A DNA stretch of 41,771 bases from Bacteroidales bacterium (GTDB lineage Bacteria; Bacteroidota; Bacteroidia; Bacteroidales; UBA3824). Location: assembly GCA_017960885.1 (NCBI GenBank), contig JAGCYI010000133.1:1-41771 (forward strand), given 5' to 3'. Shown here piece by piece: positions 8,471-15,774 of the stretch. The notes beneath the pieces were generated by a model, which ran no database searches, was not told the DNA's origin, and was given only the letters and a program-made list of their open reading frames with translations. Both the position numbers and the translations under genes were made by a program. Each line of letters opens with the position of its first letter. Position 1 is the first letter of the stretch.

Positions 8471-9805
8471 ATGAATAAAGTAATACTTTTAATAGCATCT
8501 GCAATATTATTGACTACTAACGCGAAAGCGCAAAACGATACAACAGATATTCCCGACGATGGATACTCAAAAATACGCATTGGCGGATATGGCGAGATGA
8601 TGGCGTCGTGGCAAAATTATGGATTAAACCGTTGGACAGGCTCGCCTAAGGGCAATTCGGATGTCAACCACGCTCAGATTTCGATTCCACGGTTTGTGTT
8701 GGCTTTGGATTATAAATTCAACTCAAAATGGATTCTCGGCGCGGAGATTGAGTTTGAGGCAGGCGGCACAGGCACTGCTATGGAGCTGGAGGCAGGCAGC
8801 GGCAGCGAAAACGGCGAGTACGAAACCGAAATGGAAAAGGGCGGCGAGGTGGCTCTCGAACAGTTTCACATCACGCGAAAATTTGTTGACGCCTTTAATA
8901 TAAAGGTGGGACACGTTGTGCTGCCCATCGGACTTACAAACGCGCATCACGAACCTATCAACTTTTTCACCACTTTCCGTTCCGAAGGCGCAACTACCAT
9001 AATGCCTTGCACTTGGCACGAATCGGGGATTGAGTTTTTTGGTAAATTCGGCTCAAACTTCTCAAAATTTGAATATCAGGCGCAGGTGGTGGCAGGTCAG
9101 AACCCGTTGGGTTTCAGCCGTTACAATTGGATCAAGGGCGGACGTCAGGGTTTGTTTGAAACCGACAATTTTACCCGTCCCGCCTACACTTTGAGACTTG
9201 ATTATGAAGGCGTTCCCGGTTTAAGAGTCGGATATTCAATGTATTACTGTTACGATGCCGGCAAAAACTGCGACCGTCTGATCACTTTCAACAGCAACGA
9301 CCCTATCAACATTTCAATCTTTTCTTTTGACGCTCAATACAAAAACGACTTTGTAACATTCCGTGGCAACTATCTGAGCGGAAATCTCACCGAGGTGCTC
9401 TTTATCGACAAGACAATACGCACATATTCAAACAAATCGGGTTACAGCCGCACTCCAAACGTGGCTAAAAAAGCCCTCATATACAATTTTGAGTTGGGTG
9501 TAAACCTCAAAAACGTGTTCAACGGCGGCGACAAATTCCCTGTGGTTTATCCTTTTGCCCATTACGAATACTACAATCCGCAGGAAAAAGGTGAAAGTCT
9601 GCAACTTATGGACGACCGCTGCCAAGTGAACTATTGGACGTGGGGTTTGAACTATTTCGCCCTGCCCAACCTCGTAATCAAGGCGGACTACACATACCGA
9701 AAAATAGGTACCGACGAGATGTTTAAAAACACAAAATCGCATTACAACAACGAAAACGAATTCTGCATCACCATCGCATACGTTTCGTGGTTTTGGCAAA
9801 AGTAA
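8471..9805 (+). CDS. Outer-membrane porin, first gene of the iron operon
   Basis: The 444-residue product starts with a signal peptide (MNKVILLIASAILLTTNAKAQ) and is a beta-barrel with OprP/OprO-like features: an N-terminal RIGGYGEMMASW strand, a region VDAFNIKVGHVVLPIGLTNAHHEP around residues 137-160 and a C-terminus ending in aromatic residues (VSWFWQK). A strikingly acidic loop lies at about residues 98-130 (several Glu, Gly and Ser residues), which could attract cations. The gene leads a plus-strand operon with imelysin and di-heme oxidoreductase, so passage of iron or an iron chelate is the likely role; this is inferred from context. A heptamer array starts at its stop codon. Confidence 0.78.
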   Translation: MNKVILLIASAILLTTNAKAQNDTTDIPDDGYSKIRIGGYGEMMASWQNYGLNRWTGSPKGNSDVNHAQISIPRFVLALDYKFNSKWILGAEIEFEAGGTGTAMELEAGSGSENGEYETEMEKGGEVALEQFHITRKFVDAFNIKVGHVVLPIGLTNAHHEPINFFTTFRSEGATTIMPCTWHESGIEFFGKFGSNFSKFEYQAQVVAGQNPLGFSRYNWIKGGRQGLFETDNFTRPAYTLRLDYEGVPGLRVGYSMYYCYDAGKNCDRLITFNSNDPINISIFSFDAQYKNDFVTFRGNYLSGNLTEVLFIDKTIRTYSNKSGYSRTPNVAKKALIYNFELGVNLKNVFNGGDKFPVVYPFAHYEYYNPQEKGESLQLMDDRCQVNYWTWGLNYFALPNLVIKADYTYRKIGTDEMFKNTKSHYNNENEFCITIAYVSWFWQK

Positions 9806-9860
9806 TTCATAATTCATAATGCATAATTAGTAATTCGTAATTCATAATTCGTAATTAATT
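9804..9860 (+). repeat. Heptamer array (AATTCAT/AATTCGT) between porin and imelysin genes
   Basis: Seven 7-base units (aattcat, aattcat, aatgcat, aattagt, aattcgt, aattcat, aattcgt) run in exact register from 9804 to 9852 and end in aattaatt. The first unit overlaps the TAA stop of the porin. The array fills most of the 70-base gap to the imelysin gene, and there is no hairpin with a T run that would separate the two. Confidence 0.85.
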
Positions 9861-9875
9861 AAAACACAATATAAA

Positions 9876-11069
9876 ATGAAAAAAAGAGCATTATTCGCTG
9901 CCGGACTTTTAGCGTTCGGCGCAGCAACATTCACCGCCTGCAAAGACGATGAAGAAGAACCATTAGCCAATATCTCTGAAAACGAGGCTGTTAACACTGA
10001 GTACAACTCTTCGTACGCAAAACAATGGGGCAACTATATGCGCGTTGTGGCTACCCTCTTGAAGACCGACTCAGACAACCTCTACAATTATTGGAACACC
10101 GCATACGACGGCGGCGACAGTTACGCTAAACGTTTTCTCGGTTACACCGGAGCAGGTTTTCAATCGTCGAAAGACTGTGTAGAACAGATTATTGACGGTT
10201 GTGTAGACATTGCCGGCGAGGTTGGCGACTCAAAAATCAAGGGTCCTGTTGACACTTGGAACAGCGGCAAACACGACGATGCAGTTCTCCAAGTAGAATC
10301 TTGGTTTTCGTGGCACTCTCGTGTCGATTTTTCTAACAACATTGCCTCTATCAAAAATGCATACTACGGTTCGCTCGACGGCGTGGCAAATGCAAATTCT
10401 ATCTCAAAGGTAATCAACGGCAAAAACGCTGAACTCGATGCCAAGGTGATTGCAGCCATCAAGGGCGCTCAGGACGCTATCTTGGCTATTCCGCAACCCT
10501 TCCGCAACAATCTTGGAAGTACTGAGGCTCAGGCAGCAATAGAGGCTTGCGGCGAACTCAGCGATGTTTTGGAAAACGACCTCAAAGGCTTCATCGACAA
10601 CTCTCTTGCCGATTACAATTGGGATGCCGTTCTTAATCAATATGTTAACGGTGTTATTCTTCCCACTTACAAAAGTCTTTCGGAAAAGAACACCGAACTT
10701 TACAATGCGGTTGTGGCATTTGAGAAAAACCCCTCAAACGAAGGTTTCAGCAAATGTGCCGACGCTTGGCTTGCAGCACGCAATCCTTGGGAATCGAGCG
10801 AGGCTTTCCTCTTTGGTCCTGTTGCCGACAAGGGTCTCGACCCCAATATGGATACTTGGCCTCTCGACCTTAGCGGTATCGTAAAAATCTTTAACACAGC
10901 ATCTTGGGGCGAACTCGAATGGAGTGGCGACTATGAGGAACAGGATGAAGATCATCCCGAAAACTCTTCAAAACAAGCCAACGATATTGCCGCCGCTCAG
11001 GGTCTCCGTGGTTTCCACACTTTGGAATACTTGATTTTTAAAGACGGAAAGGCAAGAACAATTCACTAA
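9876..11069 (+). CDS. Imelysin family (M75) lipoprotein, apparently circularly permuted
   Basis: The 397-residue lipoprotein has lipobox FTAC followed by KDDEEE, which resembles the Bacteroidota surface-export signal. Imelysin-like proteins act in iron uptake rather than as proteases. The family hallmark GxHxxE appears as GFHTLE at residues 379-384, only 13 residues before the end. The segment that normally leads into it (VILPTYKSL, AWLAARNPWESSEAFLFGP, LDPNMDTWPLDL) lies at about 259-340. The half that normally follows the motif (VESWFSWHSRVDFSNNI, AILAIPQPFRNNL) comes first, at about 40-240. The halves are thus swapped compared with the usual order, rather than truncated. The neighbours are a porin and a cytochrome peroxidase-like protein. 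Function by family and context: capture of iron at the cell envelope. Confidence 0.85.
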   Translation: MKKRALFAAGLLAFGAATFTACKDDEEEPLANISENEAVNTEYNSSYAKQWGNYMRVVATLLKTDSDNLYNYWNTAYDGGDSYAKRFLGYTGAGFQSSKDCVEQIIDGCVDIAGEVGDSKIKGPVDTWNSGKHDDAVLQVESWFSWHSRVDFSNNIASIKNAYYGSLDGVANANSISKVINGKNAELDAKVIAAIKGAQDAILAIPQPFRNNLGSTEAQAAIEACGELSDVLENDLKGFIDNSLADYNWDAVLNQYVNGVILPTYKSLSEKNTELYNAVVAFEKNPSNEGFSKCADAWLAARNPWESSEAFLFGPVADKGLDPNMDTWPLDLSGIVKIFNTASWGELEWSGDYEEQDEDHPENSSKQANDIAAAQGLRGFHTLEYLIFKDGKARTIH

Positions 11070-11102
11070 TGCATAATGCACAATGCATAATGCATAATTA
11101 GG
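11068..11102 (+). repeat. Heptamer array (AATGCAT) at the imelysin stop codon
   Basis: Four units (aatgcat, aatgcac, aatgcat, aatgcat) and a degenerate fifth (aattagg) follow in exact 7-base register. The first unit overlaps the TAA stop of the imelysin gene, as the array does at the porin stop. Confidence 0.78.
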
Positions 11103-11120
11103 ATTCGCATTACAAATAAT

Positions 11121-11158
11121 AATTGGCAATCGGAGCGCAAAAACTTCGATTGTCAATT
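11121..11158. other. Inverted repeat before the di-heme oxidoreductase gene
   Basis: Arms aattggcaatcg (11121-11132) and cgattgtcaatt (11147-11158) can pair with one G-U wobble around a 14-base loop, ending 18 bases before the ATG at 11177. There is no T run, so this is not an intrinsic terminator. It may stabilise or attenuate the operon transcript, or be a decayed copy of the local repeat family. Confidence 0.5.
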
Positions 11159-11176
11159 ATGTGTATATAATAAAAT

Positions 11177-12616
11177 ATGAAATCATTTGCTAAAATTTTG
11201 ATTTTTGGATGCGTTGCAACTACCTTTGCGTTAAGTAGTTGCGACAACGACGACGGCATCGAAATCGACGAATTTGAAATTCCCGAAGGATTTTCACTTT
11301 CGGCGGGTACTTCTACGGTCTGCCTTTCGTCGTCGTATGCGTTTGATACTCAGGCCAAATGGGTTTCAGGCAAATACACCTCGCGTTTCAACAATGGCGA
11401 CAACCTTTACGACAATCCGCTTGCTTCGTCGCAAAGTCAGGGCGGCTTGGGACCCGTATACGCGGGATATTCGTGCGGAAGTTGCCACCGAAACGCTGGA
11501 CGCACCGAGCCTACCACGTGGAGCAATCTCGGCAGCGGAAACTTCGGATTTTCGTCAATGTTGATTTACATCACACGAAAAAACGGCGCATTTTTCCAAG
11601 ATTATGGCCGTGTGGTTCACGACAATGCGATTATGGGCGTGAAACCCGAAGGCAAACTCAAAGTGGAATGGAAATTTGAGGATTTTGAATTTCCCGACGG
11701 CGAAAAATACCAACTCGCCCGCCCCGAATACACCATCACCGAATGGTACGCCGATTCTATCGCCCCCGAAGACCTTTTCTGCACCGTCCGCATACCTCTT
11801 AGACACGTGGGAATGGGTTTGATGATGGCTATCGACCGCAATGAAATTGAGCAACTTGCCGCCCGTAGCAACTATCCCGAATATGGTATTTCGGGCAAGG
11901 CAAACTACATCACCGAACGTGGCGTTAAGCAACTCGGTCTCTCGGGCAACAAGGCTCAGCACGCCGACCTCACCGTGGAACTCGGTTTTTCGTCGGATAT
12001 GGGCGCCACCAACAGCCGTTTCCCCGAGGAGATTTGCGAAGGTCAGGCTCAAATGGCGCAGGCAACATCCGCTATGGGCATCACTTACCATCAGTTAGAC
12101 GTTACCACGCAGCAAATGGAAGACGTTGACCTTTATATGCAGTGTCTCGGAGTGCCCGCCCGCCGCAATGTCAATGACCCCACGGTAAAGCGAGGCGAGG
12201 AGATGTTTTACGCCGCCAAATGTCATTTGTGCCACGTAACCACGCTTCACACGCAGCCGCAAGGCTCTGTCCTTCTGAATGGTACACGCATTCCGTGGCT
12301 CGGCGGACAGACCATCCATCCATACTCCGACTTCTTGCTTCACGATATGGGCAGCGAGATTATGGGCGTTGGACTTAACGATAATTATGTCAGCGGTTTA
12401 GCCCGTGGCAACGAATGGCGCACCACCCCGCTTTGGGGCGTTGGCTTGCAAATAATCGTAAACGGACACACATATTTCCTCCACGACGGTCGCGCCCGCA
12501 ACTTCATCGAAGCCATAATGTGGCACGGCGGCGAAGGCGAAGCCTCCAAAAACCTCTTCGCCAAAATGCCAAAAGAAGACAGGGAGGCATTAGTAACATT
12601 TTTAGAATCACTTTAA
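11177..12616 (+). CDS. Di-heme c-type oxidoreductase / peroxidase-like lipoprotein (DHOR family)
   Basis: The 479-residue product has lipobox LSSC followed by DNDDG and two covalent heme motifs, CGSCH at residues 100-104 and CHLCH at 349-353. The spacing, the WSGKY-like N-terminus, the FFLHDGRARNFIEAIMWHGGEGE segment near the C-terminus and the length fit the di-haem oxidoreductase family related to MauG and cytochrome c peroxidase. In this family one heme moves electrons and the other is catalytic. In Bacteroidota it commonly accompanies imelysin and porins, so oxidation or reduction of iron during uptake is plausible, but the substrate is inferred. Maturation would depend on CcsBA, encoded at 16920. 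The acidic residues after the Cys suggest possible surface exposure. Confidence 0.86.
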   Translation: MKSFAKILIFGCVATTFALSSCDNDDGIEIDEFEIPEGFSLSAGTSTVCLSSSYAFDTQAKWVSGKYTSRFNNGDNLYDNPLASSQSQGGLGPVYAGYSCGSCHRNAGRTEPTTWSNLGSGNFGFSSMLIYITRKNGAFFQDYGRVVHDNAIMGVKPEGKLKVEWKFEDFEFPDGEKYQLARPEYTITEWYADSIAPEDLFCTVRIPLRHVGMGLMMAIDRNEIEQLAARSNYPEYGISGKANYITERGVKQLGLSGNKAQHADLTVELGFSSDMGATNSRFPEEICEGQAQMAQATSAMGITYHQLDVTTQQMEDVDLYMQCLGVPARRNVNDPTVKRGEEMFYAAKCHLCHVTTLHTQPQGSVLLNGTRIPWLGGQTIHPYSDFLLHDMGSEIMGVGLNDNYVSGLARGNEWRTTPLWGVGLQIIVNGHTYFLHDGRARNFIEAIMWHGGEGEASKNLFAKMPKEDREALVTFLESL

Positions 12617-12633
12617 TAATGAATAACTTATCA

Positions 12634-12807
12634 CCGAATATAACAAATTCAACTAAAAAAAAACATTCACTAATGCCGCAGGCGGCGACCAATTTAACTG
12701 ATTAAAATACGGAAATTTTATTAGTTAAATTAGTAAAATTTAAAATTAACTTGTTGATTTTAAATTTATTAGAAATTAAAGATTAGTATCATTAGTTAAA
12801 TTCGGTG
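12634..12807. repeat. Dense inverted-repeat intergenic region before the second porin
   Basis: The 207-base gap between the DHOR and porin genes is built from repeats. The word ATTAGTTAAATT or its complement occurs near 12691, 12720 and 12791, with a weaker copy near 12648. A perfect 11-base inverted repeat has arms 12736-12746 and 12757-12767, and a GC-rich mini-hairpin (gccgc-ag-gcggc) lies at 12675-12686. The block is bounded by caccgaat (12634) and attcggtg (12800-12807) in opposite orientation, like a small non-autonomous repeat element. No clear promoter or terminator was found within it. Confidence 0.5.
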
Positions 12808-12823
12808 AAAAAAAACATAAAGT

Positions 12824-14038
12824 ATGAAAAAGATATTTTTGATAACAATACTATCCGCTGTAACGCTCACAGTTTCAGCGCAGACAGAAGACGACGACAA
12901 CGGCGTGGTATCGCTTGCCGGTCGTGAGGGTTTTTCGATAAAATCCAAAAAGGGCGATTTTGTTTTCAAGCCTTACACCTTGATTCAGACCGCCGGAAAA
13001 TACAATTGGTACGACGACGAGGGTCTCGACAAGGCTTATAATCAAGACAATGTGATGAACTCGGGCTTTGCCATTCCGTACGCCATCCTCGGATTCACGG
13101 GCAAGGTTTACGACCGGATTTCGTTCAACCTCTGCATCAACGCGGCGGCATCGGGCGGAGCACTTCTGCAACAGGCTTGGTTCGACGTAAAAGCCAATAA
13201 CTCACTGAGTTTCCGCGTTGGCAAATTCAAGACTCCCTACACCCACGCATACCTAACCACCTTGGGCGAAACTCTTCTCCCTTGCGTGCCTACATCGCTG
13301 ACTACAAGCGTGATAATGCCGCACGTATTGAACGCCGTAAATCCTTCAATCGGCACAGGTTTCGACCTCGGCGTAATGGCTCACGGACTTGTAGCCAACA
13401 ACAAAATGAGTTACGAGGCGGGCATTTTCAACGGCACGGGCGCAAGCGTAAATTCCGCCACCAAGACCCTCAGCGACGACATCAAAGGTCTGCCATCGCT
13501 CTTTTATGCAGGTCGTTTGGCTCTTATGCCCCTCGGCTATATGCCTACAAGTCAGGGAAATCCCAACAACTTGAACGATCAAAAACTCTTGTTTGCGGTT
13601 TCGGCAAATGTTAACGTAGAGGCGCAGAGCGAGAGCACCAACCAATCGCGTTATGGTTTTGAATGTGCCTATATGGTTAACAGACTGTATCTTGCGGCAG
13701 AATTTTATATGATGCACATCGGATTTACCGACCGTCAGAAAATCGACGACACCTTCGACTATTGGGGCGGATACGCTCAGGCAGGATATTTCGTGGCTCC
13801 GCAGTGGCAAGTGGCTGCACGTTACGACTTTATGGACCGCAACGCCACCTCTGAGGACGGCATCATCAATATGCCCGCCTTTGGTTTCAACTACTTTATC
13901 AAAGACACCAATTTGAAATTTCAAGCGATGTATCAGTATATGGGTCGCACGGGACACGCCACGCAACTCGACCGCGACAACGACGACCTCGGCCTCGCAA
14001 CCCACTCTGTTACAGTAATGTTGCAATATGCTTTTTAG
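12824..14038 (+). CDS. Second outer-membrane porin (phosphate-selective porin O/P-like)
   Basis: The 404-residue product has a signal peptide (MKKIFLITILSAVTLTVSAQ) and a barrel with FVFKPYTLIQTAGKYN, a LSFRVGKFKTPYTHAYLTT segment (about residues 127-145) and SIGTGFDLGVMAHG, all characteristic of OprO/OprP-type porins. It ends in the strand SVTVMLQYAF with a terminal Phe. It lies between the two c-type cytochrome genes, 17 bases ahead of the second, and is probably part of the same iron operon unless the repeat-rich gap upstream divides it. The name of the family does not prove phosphate as the substrate; here iron compounds or small anions are equally possible. Confidence 0.78.
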   Translation: MKKIFLITILSAVTLTVSAQTEDDDNGVVSLAGREGFSIKSKKGDFVFKPYTLIQTAGKYNWYDDEGLDKAYNQDNVMNSGFAIPYAILGFTGKVYDRISFNLCINAAASGGALLQQAWFDVKANNSLSFRVGKFKTPYTHAYLTTLGETLLPCVPTSLTTSVIMPHVLNAVNPSIGTGFDLGVMAHGLVANNKMSYEAGIFNGTGASVNSATKTLSDDIKGLPSLFYAGRLALMPLGYMPTSQGNPNNLNDQKLLFAVSANVNVEAQSESTNQSRYGFECAYMVNRLYLAAEFYMMHIGFTDRQKIDDTFDYWGGYAQAGYFVAPQWQVAARYDFMDRNATSEDGIINMPAFGFNYFIKDTNLKFQAMYQYMGRTGHATQLDRDNDDLGLATHSVTVMLQYAF

Positions 14039-14055
14039 TAATGGACAATTGAATT

Positions 14056-14778
14056 ATGAAGAAATTATTATTTGTAATACTTCCGTTGTTTCTTGCCGCC
14101 TGCGATGATGGTGATATCGTGGAAAATATTGTTTATCAGCAAGATGGAATAAAAGTTGCCGTATCAGCGCAGATGACGGGATTGAATTCTTGGCCCGAAG
14201 GCTACACCGTTACGCTTTCGGGCTTTGAGCAACAGCGAAACGACAAAGAAATTGCAGAATATTCTGAAATTTCTAAGCAGATTCTCTCCTCCGACGGCGA
14301 TATCAACATCTCTTTGGGAGGTATTCCGCAAAGTGTCAACTACTTGGAAATCACCGTTATAAACCGCATCCGTCAACGCACTCTCACACTTTGGCAGCAC
14401 GAACTCACTCCCGACGAAAAAGGCAGTCGCGACACTCTCAGAATCGACGCCGGCGCTATCAACGCAGGATTGTTCAACTACATTCAGCAGGAATATTTCA
14501 ACAACTCGTGCGCCAACTGCCACGGTTTGGGTGAGCACGCCGCCGCAGGTCTTGATCTCACTGAGGGAAAAAGTTTTGCCGCCTTGGTGGGTGCAAAATC
14601 TTCCAAACGTCCTGAAATTAACGTTGTTACACCCGGCGACACAGCCAACAGCGCGTTGCATTTGGTGCTTCACGGCCGTTTTCCCGAAGTTAAGCACAAC
14701 CACAAAGACAAACTCGCCGTTGAACACGATAAGGAGATAATTGATATGTGGATAATGAACGGTGCGAAAAACGAATAA
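14056..14778 (+). CDS. Mono-heme c-type cytochrome lipoprotein
   Basis: The 240-residue product has a lipoprotein signal (LAAC followed by DDGD). Residues 20-130 form a beta-rich, Ig-like segment, followed by one heme-binding motif CANCH at 152-156. The C-terminal part (SCANCHGLGEHAAAGLDLTEG, VTPGDTANSALHLVLHGRFP, IDMWIMNGAKNE) looks like the planctomycete-type cytochrome c domain. A role as electron carrier or partner for the di-heme oxidoreductase encoded just upstream is inferred from the operon. The acidic stretch after the lipidated Cys again suggests possible surface location. Confidence 0.78.
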   Translation: MKKLLFVILPLFLAACDDGDIVENIVYQQDGIKVAVSAQMTGLNSWPEGYTVTLSGFEQQRNDKEIAEYSEISKQILSSDGDINISLGGIPQSVNYLEITVINRIRQRTLTLWQHELTPDEKGSRDTLRIDAGAINAGLFNYIQQEYFNNSCANCHGLGEHAAAGLDLTEGKSFAALVGAKSSKRPEINVVTPGDTANSALHLVLHGRFPEVKHNHKDKLAVEHDKEIIDMWIMNGAKNE

Positions 14779-14784
14779 TTTTTA

Positions 14785-14792
14785 TAATTTTG
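14785..14792 (+). promoter_or_regulatory. Possible -7 element before the hemerythrin-LuxR regulator
   Basis: TAATTTTG matches TAnnTTTG and ends 22 bases before the ATG at 14815, but I see no good -33 element at the right spacing. It suggests the regulator may have its own start of transcription in addition to read-through from the cytochrome gene. Confidence 0.35.
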
Positions 14793-14814
14793 CGATAAAA
14801 AAATTGAAATCCCA

Positions 14815-15774
14815 ATGAAAAACTTGAAGATGTACGAATCCGGCGACAAGATGGTAACACTGATCAAGGACAATTACAGCGTGTTGCAGGCGTTGGGTTC
14901 TTTTGGAATAAACCTCGGTTTTGGCGACAAGACCGTTAGCGAGACTTGTAAACTCAACGGCGTGGACACTTACACATTCCTCGCCGTGGTCAACTATACA
15001 ATCAACAATTCGGCAAATTTTGAAAACGACGACAAAATCAGCGTCTCTACGCTCTTGCACTATTTAAAGGAAAGTCACACATATTACCTTGATTTTCAGT
15101 TACCTTTCATCAAACGCGAATTGAAAGAGTCGATTTCGGAAAACGACCCGCTCGGCAAACTGATTATGAAAATCTACGACGAGTACGCTCAAGAAATCCG
15201 TCGGCATATGAAATACGAGGAAAAAACGCTTTTCCCATACGTAGAGTCGCTGCTCAATGGCAAGCCCCTTCCAAATTACAGCATCGACACATTTTCAAAA
15301 CACCACGAACAGACCGACAAGCAACTCCGCGAACTCAAACTTATGATTATCAAATATTTGCCACCCGACAGTATTCAAAATCATAAACTCACCGCCACCC
15401 TCTACGATATTTTCAACAATGAGGAATGGCTCAGGCATCACGCCGACGTGGAGGATCATATTTTTACCCCCGCTATCAAGCGTTTAGAACGTCTCACCGA
15501 GCAACAAGACACCACCAAAAACATCTCTTCGATGGTTTTCAACGGGAATCAAGAAAACGGCGAGGCACTTTCCGACCGTGAAAAAGATGTAATCATCGGC
15601 GTAGTGCAAGGTCTTCAAAATAAGGAGATTGCCGACCGTCTCAACATCTCGGTTCACACGGTAATAACTCACCGTCGCAATATTGCCCGAAAACTCCAAA
15701 TCCACTCGCCGGCAGGACTTACTATCTATGCTATTGTCAATGGATTAGTAGATATTTCGAGTGTTAAACTTTAA
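14815..15774 (+). CDS. Hemerythrin-domain protein fused to a LuxR-type DNA-binding domain
   Basis: The 319-residue cytoplasmic protein has three parts. Residues 1-65 resemble the N-terminal domain of the iron-sulfur repair proteins ScdA/YtfE (DUF542-like, with NLGFGDKTVSETC). Residues 80-225 are a hemerythrin-like four-helix bundle with the expected metal ligands visible (KESHTYYLDFQLP, RRHMKYEEKTLFP, SKHHEQTD, HHADVEDHIFTP). Residues 255-315 are a LuxR/GerE helix-turn-helix (LSDREKDVIIGVVQGLQNKEI, LNISVHTVITHRRNIARKL). Family knowledge points to sensing of nitric oxide, oxygen or iron state at a di-iron site and control of transcription. It is encoded between cytochrome and cytochrome-maturation genes and may regulate them. 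Its TAA overlaps the ATG of the next gene. Confidence 0.85.
   Translation: MKNLKMYESGDKMVTLIKDNYSVLQALGSFGINLGFGDKTVSETCKLNGVDTYTFLAVVNYTINNSANFENDDKISVSTLLHYLKESHTYYLDFQLPFIKRELKESISENDPLGKLIMKIYDEYAQEIRRHMKYEEKTLFPYVESLLNGKPLPNYSIDTFSKHHEQTDKQLRELKLMIIKYLPPDSIQNHKLTATLYDIFNNEEWLRHHADVEDHIFTPAIKRLERLTEQQDTTKNISSMVFNGNQENGEALSDREKDVIIGVVQGLQNKEIADRLNISVHTVITHRRNIARKLQIHSPAGLTIYAIVNGLVDISSVKL

Noticed and set aside
9804..9860. CRISPR-like array
   Set aside because: The 7-base units have no spacers, and no cas gene is present.
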